A DNA stretch of 44,882 nucleotides, taken from IMG/VR virus record IMGVR_UViG_3300045049_000124, positions 1-44,882 of that record; one strand, given 5' to 3'. Position numbers and translations under genes: made by a program. The notes beneath the pieces were generated by a model. That model saw nothing but the letters and a program-made list of their open reading frames with translations. It had not been told where the DNA came from and searched no databases. Below are positions 27,931 through 34,440 of this stretch, piece by piece (position 1 is the stretch's first letter; the number at the start of each line of letters is the position of its first letter). This stretch comes from a virus.

Positions 27931-28034
27931 CTACCACTGCGAACTTTTTTCGCAACCCGTGCCAGCACTGAATTTGCTATACGCGCGCGTACGGAAAAAC
28001 TGCGGATCAGAAGAAATCCCACCTTGGGGGGATT

Positions 28035-28062
28035 TTGTGCAGGTACCTATATGGGGTAGCGT
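28035..28062 (+). promoter_or_regulatory. Rightward leaderless promoter of the repressor-type gene
   Basis: -35 TTGTGC (28035-28040), 16-base spacer, -10 TAGCGT (28057-28062), then 7 bases to GTG 28070. The spacer holds GGTACC and TACCTATATGGG, a 12-mer repeated at 29143-29154 before integrase. Confidence 0.5.
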
Positions 28063-28069
28063 CGCAGCC

Positions 28070-28330
28070 GTGGCGAACAGACCCCTAAGCGACTTTGACC
28101 GTGCGGCCTCGGCGTGGATTCGCGCCGCCGCAGCGGCACAAAAGCTTGGTCAGTATGAACTGGCGGAACGTGCCGGCATCCATATCAACACGTTCCGCCC
28201 TTACTGGCGCGGCGAACGCCGTATTGCCCTAGGCGACTTCGAGCTGATTGTGAACGCGCTTGGTGTCGACCCCGAGGATGCGATGAAGGAGATTAAGAGC
28301 ATCCGCCTCTCCGGCAATTACTCGTCCTAG
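28070..28330 (+). CDS. HTH regulator (repressor or Cro type)
   Basis: 86 residues from GTG 28070: MANRPLSDFDRAASAWIRAA, then KLGQYELAERAGIHINTFRP YWRGERRIALGDFELIVNAL, a single XRE-type HTH (about 22-75). The longer open frame from 27725 has no start signal. It is divergent from the early operon, the usual place of a phage repressor or Cro, and its GTG lies just after a -10. Confidence 0.8.
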   Translation: MANRPLSDFDRAASAWIRAAAAAQKLGQYELAERAGIHINTFRPYWRGERRIALGDFELIVNALGVDPEDAMKEIKSIRLSGNYSS

Positions 28331-28414
28331 CGTTTCTTCCGGGTCAACGCCGACCCGTTCGAACGCTTCGCAAGCCTCTCCCACTGTCACATGTGACAGA
28401 TCCCCTGCTGTCAT
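28229..28414 (-). CDS. Possible antisense small gene
   Basis: 61 residues (MTAGDLSHVTVGEACEAFER) overlapping the end of the regulator above on the other strand. GAGGGG lies 7 bases before ATG 28414, a good ribosome site. The overlapping half may be a shadow of the real gene, so this is uncertain. Confidence 0.25.
   Translation of the reverse strand: MTAGDLSHVTVGEACEAFERVGVDPEETLGRVIAGEADALNLLHRILGVDTKRVHNQLEVA
28384..28399. promoter_or_regulatory. Perfect 16-bp palindrome (operator candidate)
   Basis: CTGTCACATGTGACAG, perfect over 16 bases, in the gap between the two plus-strand regulator genes. It differs from the GGTAG-type operators, so it would serve another protein, for instance the 28606 repressor or a host Crp-type factor (TGTGA-like halves). 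Confidence 0.5.
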
Positions 28415-28574
28415 TTTCGTACCCCTCTGATTCGTGCGGCCTCTGGTGTGAGGTTAGGGGGAACCTATGACACGGGAGACGAGTCGGTCTATCGCGTGGA
28501 ACGCACATCCTCACCCATAAAGGTGGAATTTCTACCGTCAAAGGGTTGTGGTGGCCCTTGAAGTGGGGGACACT

Positions 28575-28595
28575 TTGGAACACCGAACGTTCCAA
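28575..28595 (+). promoter_or_regulatory. Inverted repeat before the second regulator gene
   Basis: TTGGAAC, 7 bases, GTTCCAA. It ends just upstream of AAGGAGG of the 28606 gene, so it could be an operator for autoregulation or an RNA stem affecting the ribosome site. Confidence 0.45.
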
Positions 28596-28605
28596 GGAGG
28601 CGGTA

Positions 28606-28962
28606 ATGAGCGCGTGGGAGGAGTATGCACACCGGATCACCGGTGGGGCGTCTCAACGTGAGGTTGGTGAGAGGATCGGCCACTCGCATGCGACTGCGCG
28701 CCGGTGGATGAGTGATGGTGCAACACCCCAACAGGTGATCGCTTTGGCGCTCGCGTACGACGCGGACGTGTTAGAAGCGTTGGCGGCAGCCGGGTGGCTC
28801 GATCCGGCAGAGATTGAGAACGCAAACCTGAGTAGAACTCTGCGTCGCATGTCGTCGGTCGCGCTGACAAAGGAGCTGTACCGTCGGGCACTCGTGAAGC
28901 AGGGGCGTCAGCACGGAGACCATTTCGCGGACGCCCGGGAGCCGAACGAAGAGATTAACTAA
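28606..28962 (+). CDS. Immunity repressor-like HTH protein
   Basis: 118 residues. HTH at about 13-45: GASQREVGERIGHSHATARR WMSDGATPQQVIALALAYDA; a helical C-terminal part LARTLRR-like (NLSRTLRRMSSVALTKELYR) may dimerise. AAGGAGG lies 5 bases before ATG 28606. It resembles small actinobacterial prophage repressors and stands between the first regulator and attP/integrase. Confidence 0.75.
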   Translation: MSAWEEYAHRITGGASQREVGERIGHSHATARRWMSDGATPQQVIALALAYDADVLEALAAAGWLDPAEIENANLSRTLRRMSSVALTKELYRRALVKQGRQHGDHFADAREPNEEIN

Positions 28963-29038
28963 AGGTCGACGCCACGCCCCCTGTCGGCATGAATGTCGGT
29001 ATATCCTCTGTAACAACCCTGAACCCCAATGATTCAGG

Positions 29039-29066
29039 GAGCCGGCTGCGGGACTCGAACCCGCTG
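29039..29066. other. attP: attP core matching a tRNA 3' end
   Basis: The minus strand reads GCGGGTTCGAGTCCCGC AGCCGGC followed by T, the T arm and acceptor 3' strand of a tRNA whose 5' part is absent here. The acceptor would start GCCGGCT, a form known for some tRNA-Thr genes, though I cannot fix the type. It lies 160 bases before integrase. Integration into that host tRNA would restore its 3' end. Confidence 0.8.
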
Positions 29067-29135
29067 GTGGCGAATGTCGTATCCGCCCACTTCCCCTTGA
29101 AATCACTGGGAAGTAGCCAAACCGAACCCCATTCG

Positions 29136-29154
29136 GGTAGGCTACCTATATGGG
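29136..29154 (+). promoter_or_regulatory. Operator-like palindrome upstream of integrase
   Basis: GGTAG-G-CTACC (29136-29146) followed by TACCTATATGGG sharing. The arms equal those of the operators at 27909-27924, so the same repressor may govern integrase. TATATG may be its -10; the ATG at 29158 is in frame but lacks a ribosome site. Confidence 0.5.
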
Positions 29155-29223
29155 TGGATGTGGCACCTTATTAGGGTTTTCTGGGTCGCTTTTGTCGGCA
29201 TGCCGACTGTCAGGGAGGAAACA

Positions 29224-30375
29224 ATGGCGAGCGTCAAACCGTACAAGAACCCATCGGGCGACATCGTTTGGCGGGTGCAATTCAGGGTTGGGGGCCGGGG
29301 TAAGCAAGCCACCTTCGGCACGGCCGCTAAGGCCCAGGCCTTCGGGCGATTGGTCGATGTGGCAGGTGGCGAGGAAGCCCTACTCCAATTGACAGGGGAA
29401 GCGGGCGGAGGAGAGTCACCCACTTTCGAAGAGTGGACGCGGACCTTCTTGGACCCTTCGAGCGGCCTGCTCACAGGCGTCGACGCACGTACGCGCGATG
29501 ATTACAGGCGTATAGCCGAGCAGCACCTCTTTCCACAACTGGGCCACTTGCCGGTGGACTTGATCGACAAGCGCGCCGTGGGGCGCTGGGTTGCGTGGCA
29601 GGAGGCCCAGTCACCCACCCGCTACCCGAACCGCCTGGTGTCCGCAAAAACAGTAAAGAACCATCACGGTGTGCTGTCGTCTATCCTTCGGGCGGCAATG
29701 GAGTCGGGGTTACGGCCAGACAATCCCGCTTTCCGCGCCCGCCTCACGAGGGGCATGAAGGTTCAGGAACCGGTGTTCCTGTCCAAGGATGAGTTTCAGC
29801 GCGTCTACGAGGCAATCAAGCCGCGCTGGCAGCCCCTTGTTGCTTTTCTGGTCGGGTCGCAACTCCGATGGTCGGAGGCTGCCGCGCTCGACTGGACCGA
29901 CATCAACCGTGATACGTTGCCTCCTACGGTGAGGGTGACTAAGGCGTGGAAGCGTCGCAAGGACGGCCCCGAAGTAATGGGGCCACCGAAGTCTCCGAAG
30001 TCGCGTCGTACGGTGTCGCTGTGGCCGGAACTTGTGGCGCAGCTCGGACTTCCCGGAAAGGGATTCGTGTTTCAAAACCCGGATGGTGGGCGCATCCCCA
30101 CCAGAACCTTCGCAAACGCATGGGCCTTGGCCAAACGGGATTCGGGGATATCGCAGAATCCACGCGTGCACGACCTGCGCCACACGGGCGCATCCTGGCT
30201 GATCGCGGACGGCGTGCCGTTGCCGTTTATTCAGGCCAGGTTGGGACATGAGTCGATCACGACAACAGTTGGCACCTACGGCCACTTGCTGCCGGATGCT
30301 CACACGCAGATGGCGGATTCGTTGAGGGGCACCCTGTCCGGGGTTGTCCCACTCAGAAAGGAACTCGAAAAATGA
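29224..30375 (+). CDS. int: Tyrosine integrase
   Basis: 383 residues. N-terminal arm-binding part (MASVKPYKNPSGDIVWRVQF), core-binding helical part, then the catalytic domain: Arg in SQLRWSEAAALDW, HDLRHTGASWL (HxxR), LGHESITTTVGTYGHLL (His and nucleophile Tyr). It recombines attP with attB. GGAGG lies 5 bases before ATG 29224; the frame is open to 29158 but lacks a ribosome site. Confidence 0.95.
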   Translation: MASVKPYKNPSGDIVWRVQFRVGGRGKQATFGTAAKAQAFGRLVDVAGGEEALLQLTGEAGGGESPTFEEWTRTFLDPSSGLLTGVDARTRDDYRRIAEQHLFPQLGHLPVDLIDKRAVGRWVAWQEAQSPTRYPNRLVSAKTVKNHHGVLSSILRAAMESGLRPDNPAFRARLTRGMKVQEPVFLSKDEFQRVYEAIKPRWQPLVAFLVGSQLRWSEAAALDWTDINRDTLPPTVRVTKAWKRRKDGPEVMGPPKSPKSRRTVSLWPELVAQLGLPGKGFVFQNPDGGRIPTRTFANAWALAKRDSGISQNPRVHDLRHTGASWLIADGVPLPFIQARLGHESITTTVGTYGHLLPDAHTQMADSLRGTLSGVVPLRKELEK

Positions 30376-30653
30376 AGGACAATCTGCCCCCCTTCGCGCC
30401 CACGGGCGTGAACGCCGTTCAGTGGGCACCGTCTGGCGTAGCTCTCGATGGGGTACCAGCCACCATGATGCGACTATTGGCCAGCCGGGAAGGGAAGACG
30501 TACGGCTACGGTTACGGCACGGGATGGGGGATCGTATTCGCGCACGCTCAGGGCGAGGTGGAAGTCCTGCCGACGCAATGGGTCACCCGATGGGAAGACG
30601 ATTCCATTACGGTTACCGATGAAAAGCCCTCGGAGGCGGCGGTCTTCCGCTAG
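30372..30653 (+). CDS. Protein coupled to integrase, unknown
   Basis: 93 residues (MKDNLPPFAPTGVNAVQWAP), then YGYGYGTGWGIVFAHAQGEV, Tyr/Gly-rich, ending EKPSEAAVFR. The ATG overlaps the integrase stop (ATGA). Function unknown; likely produced with integrase. Confidence 0.7.
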   Translation: MKDNLPPFAPTGVNAVQWAPSGVALDGVPATMMRLLASREGKTYGYGYGTGWGIVFAHAQGEVEVLPTQWVTRWEDDSITVTDEKPSEAAVFR

Positions 30654-30660
30654 GCCCTGT

Positions 30661-30676
30661 TCGAATGTATGTTCGA
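30661..30676 (+). promoter_or_regulatory. LexA-like (SOS) operator 1 on a leaderless promoter
   Basis: TCGAAT-GTAT-GTTCGA: one mismatch to the actinobacterial LexA box TCGAAC-N4-GTTCGA, and the spacer fits RNRY. The -10 TATGTT (30668-30673) lies inside it, and the ATG at 30680 comes 6 bases later. LexA bound here would block the promoter; DNA damage would open it. Confidence 0.65.
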
Positions 30677-30679
30677 TTC

Positions 30680-30841
30680 ATGGGTAACACGCGCACAAAC
30701 GATGACGGGTTCAAAGGCGAATACCCCAAACCACTCAACTGGGACCGCATCGAACAGGAACTAAACGACGAAAAAAGCCCCCGGCCTGCCGAAGCAAGCC
30801 GGGGGCTCAAATCATGCGACGACCACAGGGCCGTCAAGTAG
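30680..30841 (+). CDS. 53-residue candidate SOS-induced protein
   Basis: MGNTRTNDDGFKGEYPKPLN then WDRIEQELNDEKSPRPAEAS, a short polar protein with one likely helix. Its last 30 bases overlap the end of the opposing tail gene and its 3' half contains the late terminator hairpin. A leaderless start under a LexA-like box suggests a role in prophage induction (an antirepressor, for example), which is inference. The hairpin-coded half may be a by-product. Confidence 0.5.
   Translation: MGNTRTNDDGFKGEYPKPLNWDRIEQELNDEKSPRPAEASRGLKSCDDHRAVK
30771..30807 (-). terminator. Terminator of the late operon
   Basis: Minus strand AGCCCCCGGCTTGC, loop TTCG, GCAGGCCGGGGGCT (one mismatch), then TTTTTTCGTC. 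Directly after the last tail gene. The strongest terminator in the window. Confidence 0.9.
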
Positions 30842-31114
30842 AAGCGGTTCAATCTCAGGGTTATCCGCCACCTTCGCCCACACGAAATACGTGCCGACAG
30901 TAGTAGACGAATCAACCAACAATTTCAGAACACGGTCAGCGGTCGTGCCGCCCTGCGTGTTCACCGATGGGGTTACCCATGCGGTCGGTGGGGTCACGTT
31001 GTCGGACCCCAACGCCACCTGGAACGTCGCCCCGGTAATGTCCTTACCGGTCGTCTCCGTGATGGTGCCGCCGACGTAGCGTTTCATGCCCTTCGACACG
31101 TAAATGGTGCTCAT
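30812..31114 (-). CDS. Small tail-associated protein
   Basis: 100 residues (MSTIYVSKGMKRYVGGTITE), beta-rich with FQVALGSDNVTPPTAWVTPS and YFVWAKVADNPEIEPLLLDG, the form of small Ig-like baseplate or fibre accessory proteins of actinophages. ATG 31114 overlaps the upstream stop (ATGA). Last gene of the late operon. Confidence 0.7.
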   Translation of the reverse strand: MSTIYVSKGMKRYVGGTITETTGKDITGATFQVALGSDNVTPPTAWVTPSVNTQGGTTADRVLKLLVDSSTTVGTYFVWAKVADNPEIEPLLLDGPVVVA

Positions 31115-32649
31115 GTGACCTCCGGGGTAGACGACCAACGAACAGGGGCAGGGGTGCTCCCCCACCTGGTACCAAGTGGTACCTGCACCCACCGAGAAGT
31201 GAGCGGGGTGGACCGCAACGTGATATCGCGCAACCCTGACGGAACAAACACGGGCAGAATCGCCCCGACACCCGTGACGGATGCGCTCGCGGACAGGGCA
31301 ACAACCCCGGCCGCCGCGACAGACCCAGTGGCGGATAGTGTGGCCGTAGCGGTCCCACCAGCAACCACCACACCCGCAGCAGTGACCACACCCGACGCCG
31401 ACACGGACGCGGTGGTGGCTTTCCCGACAACACCGGTTGTGGTGATCGTCCCGGACCCCGACAAGGCCGCCACAGTCGAAGAACCAACGACCCCAGTTGC
31501 CGTGATAGTCGCAGTACCGGTCAGTGCCGCCGAACCGGAAACCGCCACGCTCCCGGCCGCCGTAACAGATCCTGAACCGTTCAAGCTGGAGGATGCGGAC
31601 CCGCCAGAAACGACAGAGCCGGCCGCCGTGACCGAACCCGACCCATTCAAGGATGCGGTGGCGGATGCGGCGACCACACCACCCGCCGTGACGGACCCGG
31701 ACCCGGCCAACGAGGCCGAAGCCGCCACGCCCACAGTCCCGCCAGCGGTGATCGCACCCGTACCAGATGTTGTGCCACCCGCCACGACACCGACCGTGCC
31801 CGCAGCGGCAACAGCCCCGGAACCATTCAGGGTCGCCGTCGTCGAAGAACCAACAACCGCTGCCGCAGTGATCGACCCGGTACCCGCCGGGGACGACCCG
31901 CCAGAGGCCGCCATAGACCCAACAGCAGTGATCGACCCCGAACCCGACCGGGTAGAAGTGCCGTTGAAATTCGTGGCACCAGAAGCCACATTGACCGCGA
32001 ACGTCAACGTTTCACAGGTCGTCAAACCCGTACCACCAACAGTGGCCGTCGGAGCCCATGACGTAGCGGTGGACGCGTTCGCCTCCGCAACCGTGAACCC
32101 GTAACCATCCGTCGTTGAAAACGTGGTCGACGTATCAACGAGTTTCGTCGGGGTGGGTGTGCCGGACCAGGTTGCGCCCGTGTATGTCCACCCCGAAGAC
32201 AGGGCGGTGGCTTTCGCCGCACCCAACCAGTTCGTGCCCGTCAGCGAAGCCAACGACGCATTAGCACCGTTCGGTGCAACACCGGTCGAGCTGGCCGACT
32301 TCACAAACGACGACCCTGAAGCGAACTCGAAGAACGTCGCCACAACCGGGTAATTCGACCCGTTGTGGGTGACGCTCATCGTGTCCGACCCGGCCGCCGA
32401 GGCCCGGTACATGACATACAGGCCGGTGTTGTTCACCGCCGACCCGCCGGTTGGGAGAGTCCACCCGGTGGGTGTGGTGGTGGTGACCGCACCCTCAACT
32501 GTCATTAGCAGGAACCGGCCCGCGGTCGGGGTGAACGCGGTCCCGTCAACGACGGTGCCGCCGCCCGTACCGTTCGACGGGTCCAGGGTGTGCGAGGTTG
32601 TGCCGTTGCGGGGCAACGCAATGGTCACCCGGTTAAGCCAATCGGACAC
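31111..32649 (-). CDS. Repeat-bearing minor tail / fibre protein
   Basis: 512 residues from GTG 32649 (MSDWLNRVTIALPRNG). N-terminal beta domain to about 215, then about 11 tandem 20-22-residue repeats (for example NGSGSVTAAGSVAVSGSAAL), then a non-repeat C-terminal end (LTSRWVQVPLGTRWGSTPAP). The repeats would form a stiff beta stalk. Likely a surface adhesin or receptor fibre. Repeat DNA also makes long false frames on the other strand. Confidence 0.75.
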   Translation of the reverse strand: MSDWLNRVTIALPRNGTTSHTLDPSNGTGGGTVVDGTAFTPTAGRFLLMTVEGAVTTTTPTGWTLPTGGSAVNNTGLYVMYRASAAGSDTMSVTHNGSNYPVVATFFEFASGSSFVKSASSTGVAPNGANASLASLTGTNWLGAAKATALSSGWTYTGATWSGTPTPTKLVDTSTTFSTTDGYGFTVAEANASTATSWAPTATVGGTGLTTCETLTFAVNVASGATNFNGTSTRSGSGSITAVGSMAASGGSSPAGTGSITAAAVVGSSTTATLNGSGAVAAAGTVGVVAGGTTSGTGAITAGGTVGVAASASLAGSGSVTAGGVVAASATASLNGSGSVTAAGSVVSGGSASSSLNGSGSVTAAGSVAVSGSAALTGTATITATGVVGSSTVAALSGSGTITTTGVVGKATTASVSASGVVTAAGVVVAGGTATATLSATGSVAAAGVVALSASASVTGVGAILPVFVPSGLRDITLRSTPLTSRWVQVPLGTRWGSTPAPVRWSSTPEVT

Positions 32650-32657
32650 GGGTCACC

Positions 32658-32828
32658 TCACAACGTCAACTGGTACTGGCTCCCGGCATACGTGAACGTC
32701 ACCATGTCAGGCATCAACGCCGACCGGTACAACACGCCAATGAACGCCTTCTCCCCCTGGTCATCAGTGGCGACAAGCTCGTAGGCGATCTGCCCGGTGT
32801 CGTGCTTGTACGCCTCAACCCCGGTCAC
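32658..32828 (-). CDS. 56-residue tail-region protein
   Basis: From GTG 32828, overlapping the upstream stop (GTGA): MTGVEAYKHDTGQIAYELVA, then EKAFIGVLYRSALMPDMVTF, ending QYQLTL. Beta-rich. Probably a small fibre accessory. The longer upstream frame is a shadow. Confidence 0.65.
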   Translation of the reverse strand: MTGVEAYKHDTGQIAYELVATDDQGEKAFIGVLYRSALMPDMVTFTYAGSQYQLTL

Positions 32829-33199
32829 GCCGCAATGGGGGTGATAGCAATAGTGAGAGAGGTGAGGGTGAACGTGTTTGTCGAAGCCCACGCCTGCGAC
32901 GCCGACAACGCCGCCGACGCATTGAACGTGCCAGCGGTCGACGCCGACCACAATGAGATGTGCGTCAACGTCTCCGACGTACCACCATTCGTCCACGGCC
33001 CCACCGACGCCGAAGCCGCCTTCGACCCGCCAGAAGCGGACGCCATAGTCGCCTGCTTGCGGGACGTGTCACCCGCCGCCGCGGCGGTAGCACCGGCCGC
33101 ACCAGGATCAGCGGTGTGCAATTTCACCCAGCAGGATGCGGTAGCGAACGTACCATCCAGCCAGCCGTTCACGGCTGCGGAAGCAAATCCAACGGTCAA
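32825..33199 (-). CDS. Tail fibre-type protein
   Basis: 124 residues from TTG 33199 after AAGGAG: AVNGWLDGTFATASCWVKLH TADPGAAGATAAAAGDTSRK, ending with a THISLWSASTAGTF block. This NxWLDxxF...VKLHTxDPGAAG...THISLW pattern is common in actinophage minor tail proteins. Confidence 0.8.
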   Translation of the reverse strand: MTVGFASAAVNGWLDGTFATASCWVKLHTADPGAAGATAAAAGDTSRKQATMASASGGSKAASASVGPWTNGGTSETLTHISLWSASTAGTFNASAALSASQAWASTNTFTLTSLTIAITPIAA

Positions 33200-33345
33200 C
33201 TCGGTTCTCCTTCAGTGAGAGCGCGGACCTCATCCGCAGTCATCGTTTTCTCAAACTCCACCGGAACAGTGGAAAGCAGGTTCCCGTCCGCATCCCGGAC
33301 CTCACCCACCGCGGTGATCTTCACCGCGAAACTCATCGCAGACAC
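33196..33345 (-). CDS. 49-residue tail-region protein
   Basis: From GTG 33345 (GGGGG five bases upstream): MSAMSFAVKITAVGEVRDAD then GNLLSTVPVEFEKTMTADEV. An inner ATG at 33336 is possible. Small beta protein, possibly structural. Confidence 0.6.
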   Translation of the reverse strand: MSAMSFAVKITAVGEVRDADGNLLSTVPVEFEKTMTADEVRALTEGEPS

Positions 33346-33355
33346 GCCAACCCCC

Positions 33356-33643
33356 TTACGCGATCCCGGTCACCTGAGCGACATTCGTACGAAAGTCGTA
33401 CGGTGTCGGCTGCGCCGCCTGCCCCGTAGTCACCAAATAGATTTGGTTCAGATCCGCGAGTGTGTTCCGCATCAACGTCACATCCGCATCCGAATACCCG
33501 AGCGCGACCAGCTCCGTGTCGGAGATTGCGTCTATGCGCGCTTTCACCCCCGGCACCCGGAAGATGCTGTCACGCAACTGGACAACGATCTGGCCGAGCG
33601 TAAGGTCAATGTCGTTCTTAGTGACCGGGAACCCCACAGCCAT
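33356..33643 (-). CDS. Tail-region protein, unknown
   Basis: 95 residues (MAVGFPVTKNDIDLTLGQIV), with VQLRDSIFRVPGVKARIDAI and LMRNTLADLNQIYLVTTGQA, helical. Similar proteins occur between lysis and fibre genes of actinophages. AAGGAG lies 6 bases before ATG 33643. Confidence 0.7.
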   Translation of the reverse strand: MAVGFPVTKNDIDLTLGQIVVQLRDSIFRVPGVKARIDAISDTELVALGYSDADVTLMRNTLADLNQIYLVTTGQAAQPTPYDFRTNVAQVTGIA

Positions 33644-33652
33644 GCCGTCTCC

Positions 33653-33736
33653 TTAGTCGTGCTTGCAGTAATCGCAGGAACCCCAGTGACCGCAGTCCGG
33701 GTGGCAGTCATGCTGGTGGCGGCACGTGCAGCTCAC
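33653..33736 (-). CDS. 27-residue Cys/His-rich peptide
   Basis: MSCTCRHQHDCHPDCGHWGS then CDYCKHD: six Cys and five His in 27 residues. GTG 33736 overlaps the upstream peptide stop (GTGA) and AAGGAG of the next gene follows. Dense metal-binding content in a late operon is unusual; it could be a zinc or iron mini-knot in the virion or a metal scavenger. Confidence 0.6.
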   Translation of the reverse strand: MSCTCRHQHDCHPDCGHWGSCDYCKHD

Positions 33737-33819
33737 TGGCACCCCGCACATTCAATAAGGTCCATCGGATCGACCGGAACCGAGTACCCGCCGACCGTCT
33801 CGTTCTCGTCCGGCCCCAT
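33733..33819 (-). CDS. 28-residue peptide coupled to holin
   Basis: MGPDENETVGGYSVPVDPMD then LIECAGCQ. ATG 33819 overlaps the holin stop (TGATG) and its stop overlaps the next start. CxxC at the end. Unknown. Confidence 0.55.
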   Translation of the reverse strand: MGPDENETVGGYSVPVDPMDLIECAGCQ

Positions 33820-34106
33820 CACATCGTGGGGCTGGACGAATCAACGACAGCAACCGGGGTAGGCTCGGCGGGAATCTCAGTCTTCGCCGTAGACGACTTC
33901 AAGTAACCGGCGATCGACGCAACGCATGTCGAAATCACAACAGCCAAACCCGGGTTGATCGACACGCCAACATAGTTCGCCGCCTCCGTCACCAGGCCCG
34001 CGGAAAGCCCCGTAGCCAGGAACGTCAGAACCTTCGGCTCAATGTCATGCCACGCACGACGCGTAACCGTCTTGATAATGGTGGACACCTTGGGTGCAGC
34101 CATCAC
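33819..34106 (-). CDS. Holin
   Basis: 95 residues with a basic start and two hydrophobic segments (VLTFLATGLSAGLVTEAANY and PGLAVVISTCVASIAGYL) and a polar tail ending VVDSSSPTM. Directly after the accessory membrane protein and lysin. Holins open the membrane so lysin reaches the wall. ATG or the preceding codon is the start. Confidence 0.8.
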   Translation of the reverse strand: MMAAPKVSTIIKTVTRRAWHDIEPKVLTFLATGLSAGLVTEAANYVGVSINPGLAVVISTCVASIAGYLKSSTAKTEIPAEPTPVAVVDSSSPTM

Positions 34107-34113
34107 TTACTCC

Positions 34114-34440
34114 TTACTTGTTCAAAATCATGGTGCCGAGCGTGATCAACCCCAGGACGGTGGCCGGGATACCCGCCCACACCATCCACTTCTGAGTCAG
34201 CTCAGACTTCGTATACCGCTGAGAAACACGGCTGTCCTTCAACACGGCAACGTCAGTGACCACGGCGCTAATGTCTTCGCGGAACTTCTCGTGGTCCTTC
34301 TCGTTTTGCTGGTTGATCGCAGCCTGCGCCAGGTTGTTATTCTCAACCGACGTTTGCAACGCCGACACGGACCCCTTCAACTCCCCTAGGAGGAAGATAA
34401 CGGTGTCCTGTGGTTTCATCGGGGCTCCGTCTTCCGCCAC
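34114..34440 (-). CDS. Holin-associated membrane protein (XhlA-like)
   Basis: 108 residues: an N-terminal coiled coil (LLGELKGSVSALQTSVENNN, NQQNEKDHEKFREDISAVVT) and one C-terminal membrane helix (WMVWAGIPATVLGLITLGTM). This shape is known for XhlA-type lysis accessory proteins. Next to lysin and holin. Confidence 0.75.
   Translation of the reverse strand: MAEDGAPMKPQDTVIFLLGELKGSVSALQTSVENNNLAQAAINQQNEKDHEKFREDISAVVTDVAVLKDSRVSQRYTKSELTQKWMVWAGIPATVLGLITLGTMILNK

Larger units (their letters stand above)
28982..29202. other. Pair of integrase arm-type site candidates
   Basis: TGTCGGCATG occurs exactly at 28982-28991 and 29193-29202, one on each side of the att core, with a further TGTCGG just after the first copy. 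This spacing suits P and P' arm sites of a tyrosine integrase. Confidence 0.5.

Noticed and set aside
28576-28592. GAACACCGAACGTTC as a third LexA box
   Set aside because: The spacing of GAAC and GTTC does not fit the 4-base gap of LexA sites.
29158-29223. Upstream in-frame ATG of integrase
   Set aside because: No ribosome site, hydrophobic non-conserved extension; ATG 29224 has GGAGG at good spacing.
31115-32104. 329-codon plus-strand frame rich in Thr/Pro/Val
   Set aside because: Mirror of the repeat part of the tail protein; a by-product of repeat DNA.
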